A DNA stretch of 64,000 nt from Maricaulis sp048268525 (lineage in GTDB: Bacteria > Pseudomonadota > Alphaproteobacteria > Caulobacterales > Maricaulaceae), in contig NZ_JBLWVH010000002.1 of the NCBI RefSeq assembly GCF_048268525.1, forward strand, positions 1 through 64,000, in the 5' to 3' direction. Below the pieces are notes generated by a model. The model was given only the letters and a program-made list of their open reading frames with translations. It did no database searches and was not told where the DNA came from. The position numbers were made by a program, and so were the translations under genes. Of the stretch, positions 51,052 to 59,182 are shown piece after piece; the stretch's first letter is position 1; each line of letters starts with the position of its first letter.

Positions 51052-51357
51052 ATGCTGCGTTGGTACAAACCTGTCCATCTGTCGAAGCTGCGCGTGAACG
51101 ACGTGCCGGACCTGCCGGGCGTCTATGTGCTGCTGCGCGACGCGGATGATCTGTCCAGCGTTCTCAAGATCGGCCCGACCCGGTCCCTGCGCGCGATGTT
51201 CGAGCGCGAGATGGCCATCCCGGACAAGGGGCGCGGCCTGCACCCGCGTGCCATGATGTTTGCCGAAACCTGGGCCGATGCCGAAGAGGCCCAGCGTCTG
51301 ATCGTCGCCTACAAACGCAAGCACGGGCGCCCGCCGCCGATGAATTCACAATATTAG
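51052..51357 (+). CDS. GIY-YIG-like small protein, degenerate
   Basis: A 101-residue protein. PGVYVLLRDADDLSSVLKIGPTRSLRAMFEREM has the two-strand layout of the GIY-YIG fold (GVYVL...LKIG) followed by a helix with Arg residues, but the catalytic Tyr-Ile-Gly and the Glu are not clear, so it may be a non-catalytic relative. The C-terminus is basic (AYKRKHGRPPP). ATG 51052. It has no close functional neighbour. Fold assignment is an inference. Confidence 0.6.
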   Translation: MLRWYKPVHLSKLRVNDVPDLPGVYVLLRDADDLSSVLKIGPTRSLRAMFEREMAIPDKGRGLHPRAMMFAETWADAEEAQRLIVAYKRKHGRPPPMNSQY

Positions 51358-51383
51358 GGGCGGGACCCGGGGTGCGCGGTGGC

Positions 51384-51563
51384 TCAGCTGTCGTCGCGCT
51401 TCTTGCCATCCAGCTCGGCCAGCCGGCGCAGGCGCTCGGCTTCGACCGCATCGCGCAGGGCTTTCGGCGTGCCATGGACGACGCGATTGGTCTCGGCAAC
51501 AGCCGCCCTGTCCTTGCGGGCCTTCTGTTTGCGATACTGGCGAAGATTGACGGGTTTGGTCAT
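51384..51563 (-). CDS. DUF4169 family protein
   Basis: A 59-residue highly basic, helical protein: MTKPVNLRQYRKQKARKDR then AAVAETNRVVHGTPKALRDAVEAERLRRL, matching the DUF4169 pattern VNLRxxRKxxARxxKxxxAxxNR. Function unknown; commonly next to fumC and RHH_4 genes in alphaproteobacteria. ATG 51563 chosen over an earlier in-frame ATG because the family starts here. Confidence 0.82.
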   Translation of the reverse strand: MTKPVNLRQYRKQKARKDRAAVAETNRVVHGTPKALRDAVEAERLRRLAELDGKKRDDS

Positions 51564-51658
51564 GTGACGCTCGACTGTGCCTCGTACACCTTGAGTGCAT
51601 CCAATTGCCGGTCCGGCGCATCCTATCAACGGCTCGTGCGTTCGATAAGGAAATTTCC

Positions 51659-53095
51659 ATGCTGGCTCAATCCGTCCGTTTCCTGACGGCGCCCTTTCGT
51701 CTCATCCCCTGGTATGTCTGGCTGGTCACCGGCCTGGTGCTGGCCTGGCTTGGCCGCAACATCCTGTTGATCATCGCCACGATCATTGCCTTTCACCCGA
51801 TCCCCATTCCGCCGATCTTCCAGGGTGAGCCGGAGACCATCGCCGAAGCGCGAACCCAGGATCTGCGCCATTTTCAACATGTGCGCCGCAATGAACGCTC
51901 CATGGATGATGCCATGAGGGCTCGTTTCGATGCTGCGGTCGAAGCGCTCGAGGCCGAGGCGGCGGATCTCACCGATGCCGAGTTCCAGCTGGCCCTGGCC
52001 GGCATCCAGGCCATTATCGACAACGCGCATTCCAACGCCTCGGCAACCCGCATGGTTCAGTCCTTCGCGCGCCTGCCGATCCGCACCACCTGGATGGGGG
52101 GCGAATTGCGGGTTCTGCGTGCCCTGCCGGATCAGGAAGCCCTGCTGGGTGCCGAGCTGACCCATATTGGCGGCGTCCCGGTCGAAGAGGCGATGATGCG
52201 GTTTCGCGACTCCTTCGGCGGTATCGACGCCTGGTTCCGCAGCTTCGCGCCCCTGCTTCTCGAGACGCCTGCCTATCTGGCCGCCGTCGGCATTGACGAC
52301 ACGACCTTGCGTCTGCGCTTCGCGGATGGCCGCGTGGAAGAGATCGTGCTGCCGGTTGTCGAGCCGATTGACGGGGCGCGGCGCCTTTTTTCCGCAGATC
52401 TGGTTGTACCGACAGCGACCGAAACGGATGATTGGAGGAGTGTCCAGCCGGCCGGTGAGCCGCTCTATCTGGGCAATCCGGATCGCGGTTACTGGTTCGA
52501 AGCCGTGCCGGAGCTCGATGCAGTCTATCTGAACCTGTCGCAGAATTTGAATGATGAAAGCGGCGAGTCTCTCGCGGACTTCGTTGTGCGAGCGGGTGAC
52601 GAGATCGCGGCGATTGCTCCTTCGGTCATCATCGTCGACCAGCGTCTCAATGGCGGTGGCGATCTGACCATCACCCAGCCGCTGATGGCACGCCTCGGCG
52701 ATATTGTCGGTCCTGAGGGGCGTGTTTATCTCTTGACCAGTGGCAGCACTTTCTCGGCGGGCATCGTCAATCTGGCGATGGCCAAGGAGGCAGCCCCCGC
52801 GCAGACGCGACTTGTCGGTGAACCGATCGGCGACCGCCTGCAATTCTGGGCCGAAGGCTGGTGGTATTCCCTGCCCAATTCCGGCTTCCGTGCGCGCTAT
52901 TCAACCGGTTTTTATGACCTTCAGAATGGCTGCGAGGGCCTGTTCATCTGTCCCTGGGGCAGTCTGCATATCTTCCCGGTCATTGTGGACGATCTCGATA
53001 TCGACATTCCTGCTCCCATGAACTGGGACGCCTATGTCGCGGGCCGCGACCCGGCGATGGAGGCGATCCGCGCAATCGAGCAGCGCCGCGGATAG
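51659..53095 (+). CDS. membrane-anchored S41 (tail-specific protease)-like protein
   Basis: A 478-residue protein with one N-terminal membrane helix (about 12-45, hydrophobic run WYVWLVTGLVLAWLG...). The long periplasmic part has the S41-like C-terminal region: VYLNLSQNLNDESGESLADF, SVIIVDQRLNGGGDLTITQPL and LLTSGSTFSAGIVNLAMA, where the serine of the STFSAG segment is the candidate nucleophile. No PDZ domain or clear lysine partner was assigned, so proteolysis is not proven. ATG 51659 has AAGGA seven bases upstream. Converges with fumC across a strong terminator. Confidence 0.78.
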   Translation: MLAQSVRFLTAPFRLIPWYVWLVTGLVLAWLGRNILLIIATIIAFHPIPIPPIFQGEPETIAEARTQDLRHFQHVRRNERSMDDAMRARFDAAVEALEAEAADLTDAEFQLALAGIQAIIDNAHSNASATRMVQSFARLPIRTTWMGGELRVLRALPDQEALLGAELTHIGGVPVEEAMMRFRDSFGGIDAWFRSFAPLLLETPAYLAAVGIDDTTLRLRFADGRVEEIVLPVVEPIDGARRLFSADLVVPTATETDDWRSVQPAGEPLYLGNPDRGYWFEAVPELDAVYLNLSQNLNDESGESLADFVVRAGDEIAAIAPSVIIVDQRLNGGGDLTITQPLMARLGDIVGPEGRVYLLTSGSTFSAGIVNLAMAKEAAPAQTRLVGEPIGDRLQFWAEGWWYSLPNSGFRARYSTGFYDLQNGCEGLFICPWGSLHIFPVIVDDLDIDIPAPMNWDAYVAGRDPAMEAIRAIEQRRG

Positions 53096-53122
53096 CCCAC
53101 CGGCTCTCAAGGCGTACACGAA

Positions 53123-53160
53123 ATGAGGGGCGGCTCGTCGGAGCCGCCCCTCATCGTTTT
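53123..53160. terminator. bidirectional terminator between S41-like gene and fumC
   Basis: A 14-pair perfect stem: ATGAGGGGCGGCTC (53123-53136), GTCG loop, GAGCCGCCCCTCAT (53141-53154), followed on the plus strand by CGTTTT. The mirror side has TTTC on the minus strand. It serves the convergent S41-like (plus) and fumC (minus) transcripts. Confidence 0.85.
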
Positions 53161-53179
53161 CGCTAAACCGAACCCCGGA

Positions 53180-54574
53180 TCAGGCCTTCGGGCCGATCAT
53201 TTTTTCCGGACGCACGATCTCGTCGAACTGCTCGCCGGTGACGAAGCCCAGCTTGACCGCTTCCTCGCGCAGCGTTGTGCCGTTCTTGTGGGCGGTCTTG
53301 GCGACGATGGTGGCGTTGTCATAGCCGATCGTCGAGTTGAGCGCGGTGACCAGCATCAAGGAACGCTCCATCAGGGCGGTGATGTTGTCCTCACGCGCCG
53401 TGATGCCGACCACGCACTTGTCGGTGAAGGTATTGGCGGCGTCGGCCAGCAGGCGGATCGACTGCAGCACGTTGAAGATGATCACCGGCTTGAAGACGTT
53501 GAGCTCGAAATGACCCTGTGAGCCGGCAAAGCTCACCGTGGTGTTATTGCCCATGACCTGGGCGCAGACCATGGTCATCGCCTCGCACTGGGTCGGGTTG
53601 ACCTTGCCTGGCATGATCGACGAGCCCGGCTCGTTCTCCGGCAGGGCGATCTCGCCCAGACCCGAGCGCGGACCGGAGCCCAGCAGGCGAATGTCATTGG
53701 CGATCTTGAACAGTGAGACCGCGGCTGAATTGAGCGTGCCATGCGCCTCGACCAGCGCGTCCTTGGTTGCCAGCGCCTCGAACTTGTTCGGGGCCGTGAC
53801 GAATTTCAGCTTGGTCAGGGCCGCGACTTCTTCGGCGAAGGTCTCGGCGAAGCCGGGCAGTGTGTTGAGCCCCGTGCCGACAGCGGTGCCGCCCTGGGCC
53901 AGCTCGAGCAGGGCCGGCAGGGCCGCTTCTATGCGGCGGATGGCATTGCCGACCATGGCGACATAGCCGGAGAATTCCTGGCCCAGCGTCAGCGGCGTTG
54001 CATCCTGCAGATGGGTGCGGCCGATCTTGATGATGTCCTTGAAGGATTTCGCCTTGTCGTTGAGTGCATTGTGCAGCTTCTGCAAGGCCGGCAACAGGGC
54101 GTGGCTGATCTCTTCGGCGGCGGCGATATGCATTGCCGTCGGGAAGGTGTCGTTGGACGACTGGGACCGGTTTACATGGTCGTTCGGGTGGATCGGGTCC
54201 TTTGAACCGACCACGCCGCCGAGCATCTGGATGGCGCGGTTGGAGACCACTTCATTGGTGTTCATGTTGGACTGGGTGCCCGAGCCGGTCTGCCAGACAG
54301 ACAAGGGGAAATGGTCATTCCACTTGCCCTCGGCGACTTCCAGTGCGGCGGCGGCAATGGCGTCGGCCTCACGGGCCTCCATATTGCCCAGTCGATTGTT
54401 GGTCAGGGCGGCCGAGCGCTTGACGATGCCCAGCGCCCGGATCAGCGGCACCGGCATGGTTTCCACCCCGATGGGGAAGTTGATCAGCGAGCGGGCGGTC
54501 TGCGCGCCAAAGAGTTTTTCGGACGGGACTTCAAGCGGTCCAAAGCTGTCGGTTTCGGTGCGCATCTCGCTCAT
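53180..54574 (-). CDS. fumC: fumarate hydratase class II FumC
   Basis: A 464-residue homotetrameric enzyme of the TCA cycle, fumarate to L-malate. Signature GSSIMPGKVNPTQCEA, the catalytic region with HPNDHVNRSQSSNDTFPTAMH, and GRTHLQDATPLTLGQEF are all present. ATG 54574 has AAGGAG upstream by nine bases; ATG 54565 is an alternative. Converges with an S41-like gene. In alphaproteobacteria fumC often lies with RHH_4 and DUF4169 genes, present here nearby. Confidence 0.96.
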   Translation of the reverse strand: MSEMRTETDSFGPLEVPSEKLFGAQTARSLINFPIGVETMPVPLIRALGIVKRSAALTNNRLGNMEAREADAIAAAALEVAEGKWNDHFPLSVWQTGSGTQSNMNTNEVVSNRAIQMLGGVVGSKDPIHPNDHVNRSQSSNDTFPTAMHIAAAEEISHALLPALQKLHNALNDKAKSFKDIIKIGRTHLQDATPLTLGQEFSGYVAMVGNAIRRIEAALPALLELAQGGTAVGTGLNTLPGFAETFAEEVAALTKLKFVTAPNKFEALATKDALVEAHGTLNSAAVSLFKIANDIRLLGSGPRSGLGEIALPENEPGSSIMPGKVNPTQCEAMTMVCAQVMGNNTTVSFAGSQGHFELNVFKPVIIFNVLQSIRLLADAANTFTDKCVVGITAREDNITALMERSLMLVTALNSTIGYDNATIVAKTAHKNGTTLREEAVKLGFVTGEQFDEIVRPEKMIGPKA

Positions 54575-54747
54575 CAGGGGAGGCTCCTTGCAGCGCCATG
54601 GGCGCGGGTCGATGATGGTGACGGTTGATTCGAACGTGTATCACTCGCACATGAGCGATCAAGACGATGATGCGCATCGCCGGGGGGCATGACGCAAAAA
54701 CGGGTTGGATGAGGGCCGCGATCGGCCAAGGGAAGGTTCAGGCGAAG

Positions 54748-55086
54748 ATGTCTGGCGACGAACTCAATTTGCGCGTTGACGCAGTGACGACCCAGACGCG
54801 GCGATTCAAATCGCTGATCGGGGAGTTTTTCCGTCTCGAGTTCAAGCGCGCCCAACCGAAATGGGGGCCTTATGAGGTCTGCATCGAGATCGCGCGCCAA
54901 CCCGATAGTGCGGACCATGATGTCGACCGCGTGGCCAAGGCGGTGCTGGATGCGCTGACCGGCGTGGTCTTCCATGATGACAGCCAGGTCGAGCGTCTGC
55001 TCGTTACCAAGGTCGAAGGCGACAGGCCGCGAATTGCGGTGACTGCGCGCCCGATGCAGGAGGTGCGCATTCTCGAGGATGCGTGA
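54748..55086 (+). CDS. RusA-like Holliday junction resolvase
   Basis: A 112-residue RusA-family protein. The conserved acidic cluster DHDVDRVAKAVLDALTGVVFHDDSQVERLLVTK (about 60-92) holds the aspartates that bind metal in RusA. RusA resolves Holliday junctions and is usually phage-borne; here it stands alone between fumC and a secreted-protein gene. I chose ATG 54748 to give family length; the frame is open upstream to 54667. A short hairpin (55086-55108) follows. Mobile origin is possible but GC and codon use match the chromosome. Confidence 0.78.
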   Translation: MSGDELNLRVDAVTTQTRRFKSLIGEFFRLEFKRAQPKWGPYEVCIEIARQPDSADHDVDRVAKAVLDALTGVVFHDDSQVERLLVTKVEGDRPRIAVTARPMQEVRILEDA

Positions 55087-55138
55087 CACAGCGCTGTTTG
55101 TGCTGTGTGGTGATTGTTGAGTGTTTGGGGGAAGTGAC

Positions 55139-55840
55139 ATGAAGCAGATGTTTGTATCGGCGCTGGTCGTCGCGGCTGCCGGCGTGGCCGGAGCTTATTT
55201 CATGCCAGGCGGTGCGCCGGGCGAGGGCCCGGTTGCGGGGCCTGTCGACGGGCCGGCGGATGGTGGCAGCGCCACACCTGAGGCCGCACCGGAGACGTTG
55301 CTCTCCTACACCGACGAACGCGGCACATGCAGCGGCGAGGAGCACGTCTCCGAAGATGAGCGCGTGACCTATGAGCAGTCCTGTGACGGCATTTCTGGCT
55401 GGCGCTGGTATGCCGAGGCGAGCGAGCATGGCGAGACCAGCCGCTTCAGCGACCGCAATGATCCGGGAGTCCAAGGCCAGTATGGCGGCTATCTCGGCAA
55501 TTTCGGCCAGTTTCACACGGTGATCGAGTGGCGCGTCCTCGACGGAGCGCCCTACGCCACCATCCATCGCTACATCTCGGCCACCTTCGAAACCGGCGAT
55601 GCTGTGCGGCAGGAAACCCTGATTGTCGCCGCATTGCGGCCGGGCGGTTCTCCGACCTCCTGCCATGTCGGCTTCGTTGATGCGACCGCCGTGTCAGGCG
55701 CCAACGAGATCGCGCGCGAGATGGCGGACCGGATTGCGCCGGATCATGATTGTGCCAGCGACACGGTGTGGGTGGTCGATGCCGCGTCGCCGTCTGTCGA
55801 CGCGGCCCTGGCCAACGGATCGACCCGCCCGGCCAACTGA
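55139..55840 (+). CDS. secreted protein, paralogue of the gene at 49317
   Basis: A 233-residue protein with a signal-like N-terminus (MKQMFVSALVVAAAGVAGAYF) then a Gly/Pro-rich linker of about 35 residues. The C-terminal 170 residues contain FHTVIEWRVLDGAPYATIHRYIS and TLIVAALRPGGSPTSCHVGFVDATAVSGANEIAREMADRIA, parallel to the 49317 protein. Cys residues are conserved between the two. ATG 55139 follows GGGGGAAG by five bases. Converges with the MFS gene (adjacent stops). Function unknown. Confidence 0.78.
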   Translation: MKQMFVSALVVAAAGVAGAYFMPGGAPGEGPVAGPVDGPADGGSATPEAAPETLLSYTDERGTCSGEEHVSEDERVTYEQSCDGISGWRWYAEASEHGETSRFSDRNDPGVQGQYGGYLGNFGQFHTVIEWRVLDGAPYATIHRYISATFETGDAVRQETLIVAALRPGGSPTSCHVGFVDATAVSGANEIAREMADRIAPDHDCASDTVWVVDAASPSVDAALANGSTRPAN

Positions 55841-57058
55841 TCAGCGATTGCCGCCTGCGAGCCTGGCCGCTTCCGGTCGGGCGCGCAGGCGGGCCATCGC
55901 CCAGACGCCGACAGCCGGTCCGATCGCCAGCGGTGTGAAGGCCCAGATCCAGCCGACCCACTCGATCCAATAGCCCAGCCCCTGGATCATGATCACGGTC
56001 AGGGTGAAGCCCATCGCCGTCTGGATGGTCAGCAAGGTGCCGGTCCGTTCCGGCGGGGCCAGTTCTGTGATGGCGGCGGAGAATTGGGCGCTGTCGGCGA
56101 TCACCGCCATGCCCCAGACAATCAGCAGCGGGATCATCAGCCAGGGTGCCAGCTGAAAGGCGGGGCCGACCAGCAGGGCGCAACTGCCGGAAATGGCAAG
56201 CGCGATCATGGTGATACGGGTCCGCCCGAACCGGTCGGCGAGGCGACCGGCGGCGAGGCAGGCGAGGGCGCCGCTGGCGACCACCGCAAAGGCGGTCAGG
56301 TCGCCCAGGCGCGGCTCACCGCCCAAGCGCGTCCAATAGGCGTGAGCAAAGGGACCGATCCAGGCCCACATGGCGTACAGTTCCCACATGTGACCGAGAT
56401 AGCCCAGATTGACCAGGCGCAGGGCCGGGTCCCTGAACGCCAGTGTGATCGCCGCCGGATCCAGCCTGGCTGCGGGACGCAGGCCGGGGCCACCCTTGGC
56501 AAACAGGATGAGACCGGCCGCGATTGCGGCAGCCATGGCCGACGCCATGAAGGGCAGGCGCCAATCGGTGATGTCTCCGGCCATATTGAATACAAATGGC
56601 AGGGCCGAGCCGAGGGTCAGGGCGCCGACCAGCAGGCCGACCAGGAAGCCTGCATCGCCGCGCGCCCAGCTGGCCGCCAGCTTCATCCCGACCGGATAGA
56701 CCAGCGCCAGCGCGGCGCCCGCCAGTGCACGGCTGGTGATCATGCTCCAGCCGCCCGGCTCCATTTGCAGGGCCGCGATATTGGCCAGGGCGGCGACGAT
56801 GCTGCCAAGGGCGAACAGGCGTTGCGGCGGGATCCGGTCGGCCAGACCGCTCACAGCGCTGAGAACGGCGCCGATGACAAAGCCGAGCTGGACCGAGCTG
56901 GTCAGCGCAGCCTGTCGCATCGGATTGATTTCCGTTCCGGCCATCAAGGCGGGCAGCGCGGCCGCACCGGCGAACCAGACAGACAGGGCGAGGACTTGCG
57001 AGATGGCGATCAGGCAAAGCGCTGCCGATTTGCCAGGCAGGCCTGCGGGCGCGCTCAC
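55841..57058 (-). CDS. MFS transporter
   Basis: A 405-residue major facilitator with 12 predicted helices; the GLADRIPPQRLFALG loop after helix 2 and GRLADRFGRTRITMIAL after helix 8 are the classical MFS signatures. It resembles YajR/Bcr-type or metabolite exporters, but the substrate cannot be told. GTG 57058 overlaps the stop of the PaaI-type thioesterase gene (GTGA), which in turn overlaps sspB, so the three form one coupled operon. Confidence 0.88.
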   Translation of the reverse strand: MSAPAGLPGKSAALCLIAISQVLALSVWFAGAAALPALMAGTEINPMRQAALTSSVQLGFVIGAVLSAVSGLADRIPPQRLFALGSIVAALANIAALQMEPGGWSMITSRALAGAALALVYPVGMKLAASWARGDAGFLVGLLVGALTLGSALPFVFNMAGDITDWRLPFMASAMAAAIAAGLILFAKGGPGLRPAARLDPAAITLAFRDPALRLVNLGYLGHMWELYAMWAWIGPFAHAYWTRLGGEPRLGDLTAFAVVASGALACLAAGRLADRFGRTRITMIALAISGSCALLVGPAFQLAPWLMIPLLIVWGMAVIADSAQFSAAITELAPPERTGTLLTIQTAMGFTLTVIMIQGLGYWIEWVGWIWAFTPLAIGPAVGVWAMARLRARPEAARLAGGNR

Positions 57059-57552
57059 GGTTTGGTGGTTGGCTTGACCCGGCGGACCTGACAGGTGGCG
57101 CTGGCCTTGGCAGCGATCTCGCCGCCCGGTGTCCAGACCGTGCCTTCCATGAAGGCGACCCGGCCACCGATCCGCATCGCCTCGCCGCGCGCGCGACACG
57201 TTTCGACGGGTAGTGGATTGTAATAGCTGGTCTTGATTTCGAGCGTCGGTACCCCGCAGGTAAAACGTTCGGCCACCAGCACCGACAGCGACATCACTTC
57301 GTCCAGCATGGCGGTGATGATGCCGCCCTGCACGCTGCCCCGGAGATTGGCGAGTTGCGGTGTCGGATTGAATTGCGCCTCGATCCAGCGCCCCTCGATG
57401 GAGAGGTCGATCAGTTCGAAACCGAGCAGGGTGGAAACATTGGTGCGCACGCCGCGGGTCACAAGGCGGTCACGGATTTCATCCGCGCTCAACGGTTCCG
57501 GTGGAGGGCCATCAACCAGATCGGGCGCCAGCAGAAAGGGGTGTTCACTCAC
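57055..57552 (-). CDS. PaaI-family hotdog thioesterase
   Basis: A 165-residue hotdog-fold acyl-CoA thioesterase. The GSVQGGIITAMLDEVMSLSV block is the conserved PaaI active-site segment (HGG is replaced by VQGG). The rest follows the family: STLLGFELIDL..., then IKTSYYNPLPVETCRARGEAMRIGGRVAFMEG. It probably hydrolyses an acyl- or aryl-CoA. Overlaps its neighbours by four bases. Confidence 0.86.
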   Translation of the reverse strand: MSEHPFLLAPDLVDGPPPEPLSADEIRDRLVTRGVRTNVSTLLGFELIDLSIEGRWIEAQFNPTPQLANLRGSVQGGIITAMLDEVMSLSVLVAERFTCGVPTLEIKTSYYNPLPVETCRARGEAMRIGGRVAFMEGTVWTPGGEIAAKASATCQVRRVKPTTKP

Positions 57553-58040
57553 TTCTTGCGGAAGCTGTCGAGGCTGACCACCTGGGCGCCATCGCCGTTC
57601 TCGCCAGCCGTGGACGCGCCGGCATCGGCCTTGCCCTTCTTGGGCTTGGGATCATCCGGGAAACCGGCCTCGTCCTCGGCGCCGTCATGCTCGAACTGGA
57701 GATGAAAGCCGACGCTGGGGTCGTGAAAGCGGGAAATCGCCGAATAGGGCATTTTGAGATATTTCGGCACGCCCGAGAATTTCAGCGTCACCTCGAAACC
57801 GGTCTCGGTGACGTTGAGGTCCCAGAATTGATGCTCGAGCACGATCGTCATCTCTTCCGGGTATTTTTCCAGCAGGGTCGGGTCGATATCGACGCCGGGA
57901 GCTGTGGTGCGGAAGGTGATGTAGAAATGGTGCGGGCCGGGCAGGCCTTCCGGGGCGCCGGCCTTGAGCAAGGCCTGTCGCACGACGCCGCGAAGTGCGT
58001 CCTGCGCCATCAGGTCATAGCGCATCAGGTCTTTGGCCAT
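57549..58040 (-). CDS. sspB: ClpXP adaptor SspB (alphaproteobacterial type)
   Basis: A 163-residue adaptor that delivers ssrA-tagged proteins to ClpXP. MRYDLMAQDALRGVVRQALLKAGAPEGLPG begins the substrate-binding domain; FYITFRTTAPGVDIDPTLLEKYPEEMTIVLEHQFWDLNV matches SspB-alpha. The C-terminal tail ends VVSLDSFRKK, the conserved ClpX-binding peptide, after a flexible Lys/Asp/Ala linker. Start ATG 58040 has GGGGGAG eight bases before. The tmRNA gene that makes its substrates lies less than 1 kb away. Confidence 0.94.
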   Translation of the reverse strand: MAKDLMRYDLMAQDALRGVVRQALLKAGAPEGLPGPHHFYITFRTTAPGVDIDPTLLEKYPEEMTIVLEHQFWDLNVTETGFEVTLKFSGVPKYLKMPYSAISRFHDPSVGFHLQFEHDGAEDEAGFPDDPKPKKGKADAGASTAGENGDGAQVVSLDSFRKK

Positions 58041-58134
58041 GTCCCAACTCCCCCGGTAACAATTGAAGGGTACTCCAAGCGCTAGGCAGGTCAACGAGCA
58101 AGGGCGGTACGACTGCACATGGCGCGGCGAAACG

Positions 58135-58167
58135 AAAAAGGGCGCGCTCCTTGTTGGTGCGCGCCCT
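58135..58167 (-). terminator. intrinsic terminator (minus strand)
   Basis: AGGGCGCGC (58139-58147) pairs with GCGCGCCCT (58159-58167), nine pairs and an 11-base loop; on the minus strand the stem is followed by TTTTT. It ends transcripts coming from the lipoprotein gene before sspB. Confidence 0.88.
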
Positions 58168-58190
58168 CGGGATCCGTGATTGCGGCAGGC

Positions 58191-58514
58191 TTAGCCGTCG
58201 CAATTCTTTTCGGTGTAGATGTCCATCAGATGGTCCTGGCGCTCTTCCGCCAGATCCATGGCGCGGTCGGCTTCCATGTAGTTGCCGACGGCGGCCGGCC
58301 AGAAGAAGACAACGGCCGCAACATTCGCGGTGTTCACACCTTGATTGTTTTCGGCTTCTTCCTGGATGTCATCCAGGGCTTCCATTTCGGCTTCCAGCTG
58401 GGCGCAGGTCATGTTCCGATCGCCGGGCTGGCGGACGTCGACTTTGGGCGTGGACGTACAGGCGGTGGCGAACAGCGCCGCCAGGCCGGCGGCGAGAATT
58501 GCAGACGTTTTCAT
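58191..58514 (-). CDS. small lipoprotein, unknown
   Basis: A 107-residue lipoprotein; signal MKTSAILAAGLAALFATAC with Cys19 as lipid site. The mature part has NMTCAQLEAEMEALDDIQEEAENNQG, then a hydrophobic helix with a TANVAAVVFFWPAAVGNYMEADRAMD pattern, resembling a small helical envelope lipoprotein. ATG 58514 follows GGGGGAAAT. A terminator follows on the same strand. Family not recognised. Confidence 0.78.
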   Translation of the reverse strand: MKTSAILAAGLAALFATACTSTPKVDVRQPGDRNMTCAQLEAEMEALDDIQEEAENNQGVNTANVAAVVFFWPAAVGNYMEADRAMDLAEERQDHLMDIYTEKNCDG

Positions 58515-58692
58515 ATTTCCCCCAATAGGCCCCTTCATGGGGCGATCAGAAGATAGGGTTCAATGAATTTTCCGGTCAACTGCAAAGTTCTGTCCCGGCT
58601 GCAACACGCCAAAGCTGCCGCGTGTCGCGACGGGCATGTCGGCTCGGCCAGGCTTCTGAGGCGGCATTTCGAATAACGCAGAAGGCGGGGAG

Positions 58693-58724
58693 AAAAGTGG
58701 AGGCTTCTGTTGCCAGGCGCCTCC
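58693..58724 (-). terminator. ssrA terminator
   Basis: GGAGGC (58699-58704 on plus) and GCCTCC (58719-58724) form the stem; on the minus strand ACTTTT follows. It would end the tmRNA transcript. Confidence 0.7.
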
Positions 58725-59013
58725 GGGCCCCGCCTATTCCGGCTAAAGGGAATAGGAGTTTAGTGCGAGATTACCCGCGCTGACTACGCAGCGAGAGCGA
58801 CCTCTTCAGCAAAGTTGTCGTTGGCAACTCTGAAAATGAGCCTGTAAGGGGCCTCACCCCGGCGAAAGCCATCTTCTTTACCCGTCCGTCGATCCTGTTT
58901 CGGCCCCAGGCATGTCCGCCAACGCAGAACAGTTATGGTGGAGCCGCCGGGTACTGCCCCCGGGTCCGGTCCGGTTATTACAAGCGCGTTTATCGCCATA
59001 GTCGGCAAGCCGA
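58725..59013 (-). ncRNA. ssrA: tmRNA, circularly permuted two-piece type
   Basis: Rescues stalled ribosomes and adds a degradation tag. Read on the minus strand, the acceptor piece comes first: a T-stem-like CCGGG-7-CCCGG hairpin then GGCGGCTCCACCA, the mature 3' end. An intervening stretch follows, then GGGGCCGAAACAGGATCGACGG, the mature 5' end; GGGGCCG pairs with CGGCTCC to make the acceptor stem. This order proves permutation, so the RNA is processed into two chains as in Caulobacter. The tag frame (58784-58825) reads ANDNFAEEVALAA. Ends: 5' from the promoter, 3' from the terminator, both approximate. A CCTATTCC/GGAATAGG hairpin (58733-58756) lies in the coding piece. Confidence 0.93.
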
Positions 59014-59020
59014 CAGTCTC

Positions 59021-59049
59021 AATATAGGGGATCGTCGGCCGTCATTGAA
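59021..59049 (-). promoter_or_regulatory. ssrA promoter
   Basis: On the minus strand TTCAAT, 17 bases, TATATT (-10 at 59021-59026). The spacing is ideal and the -10 good; the -35 is weak. Transcription would begin near 59013. Confidence 0.5.
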
Positions 59050-59182
59050 GGGGGATGCCCAGTCTTCGTGTCGGGCAGGCCGCATTTTCCGCCCGCGAGG
59101 GAGCAGCGGATCGGGCCGGCTTGCGCAGGGCCGAAGCGCCGGAGTTCGGTGTTGCGGTGTGACCACGGGCCATCTTGGCCGG

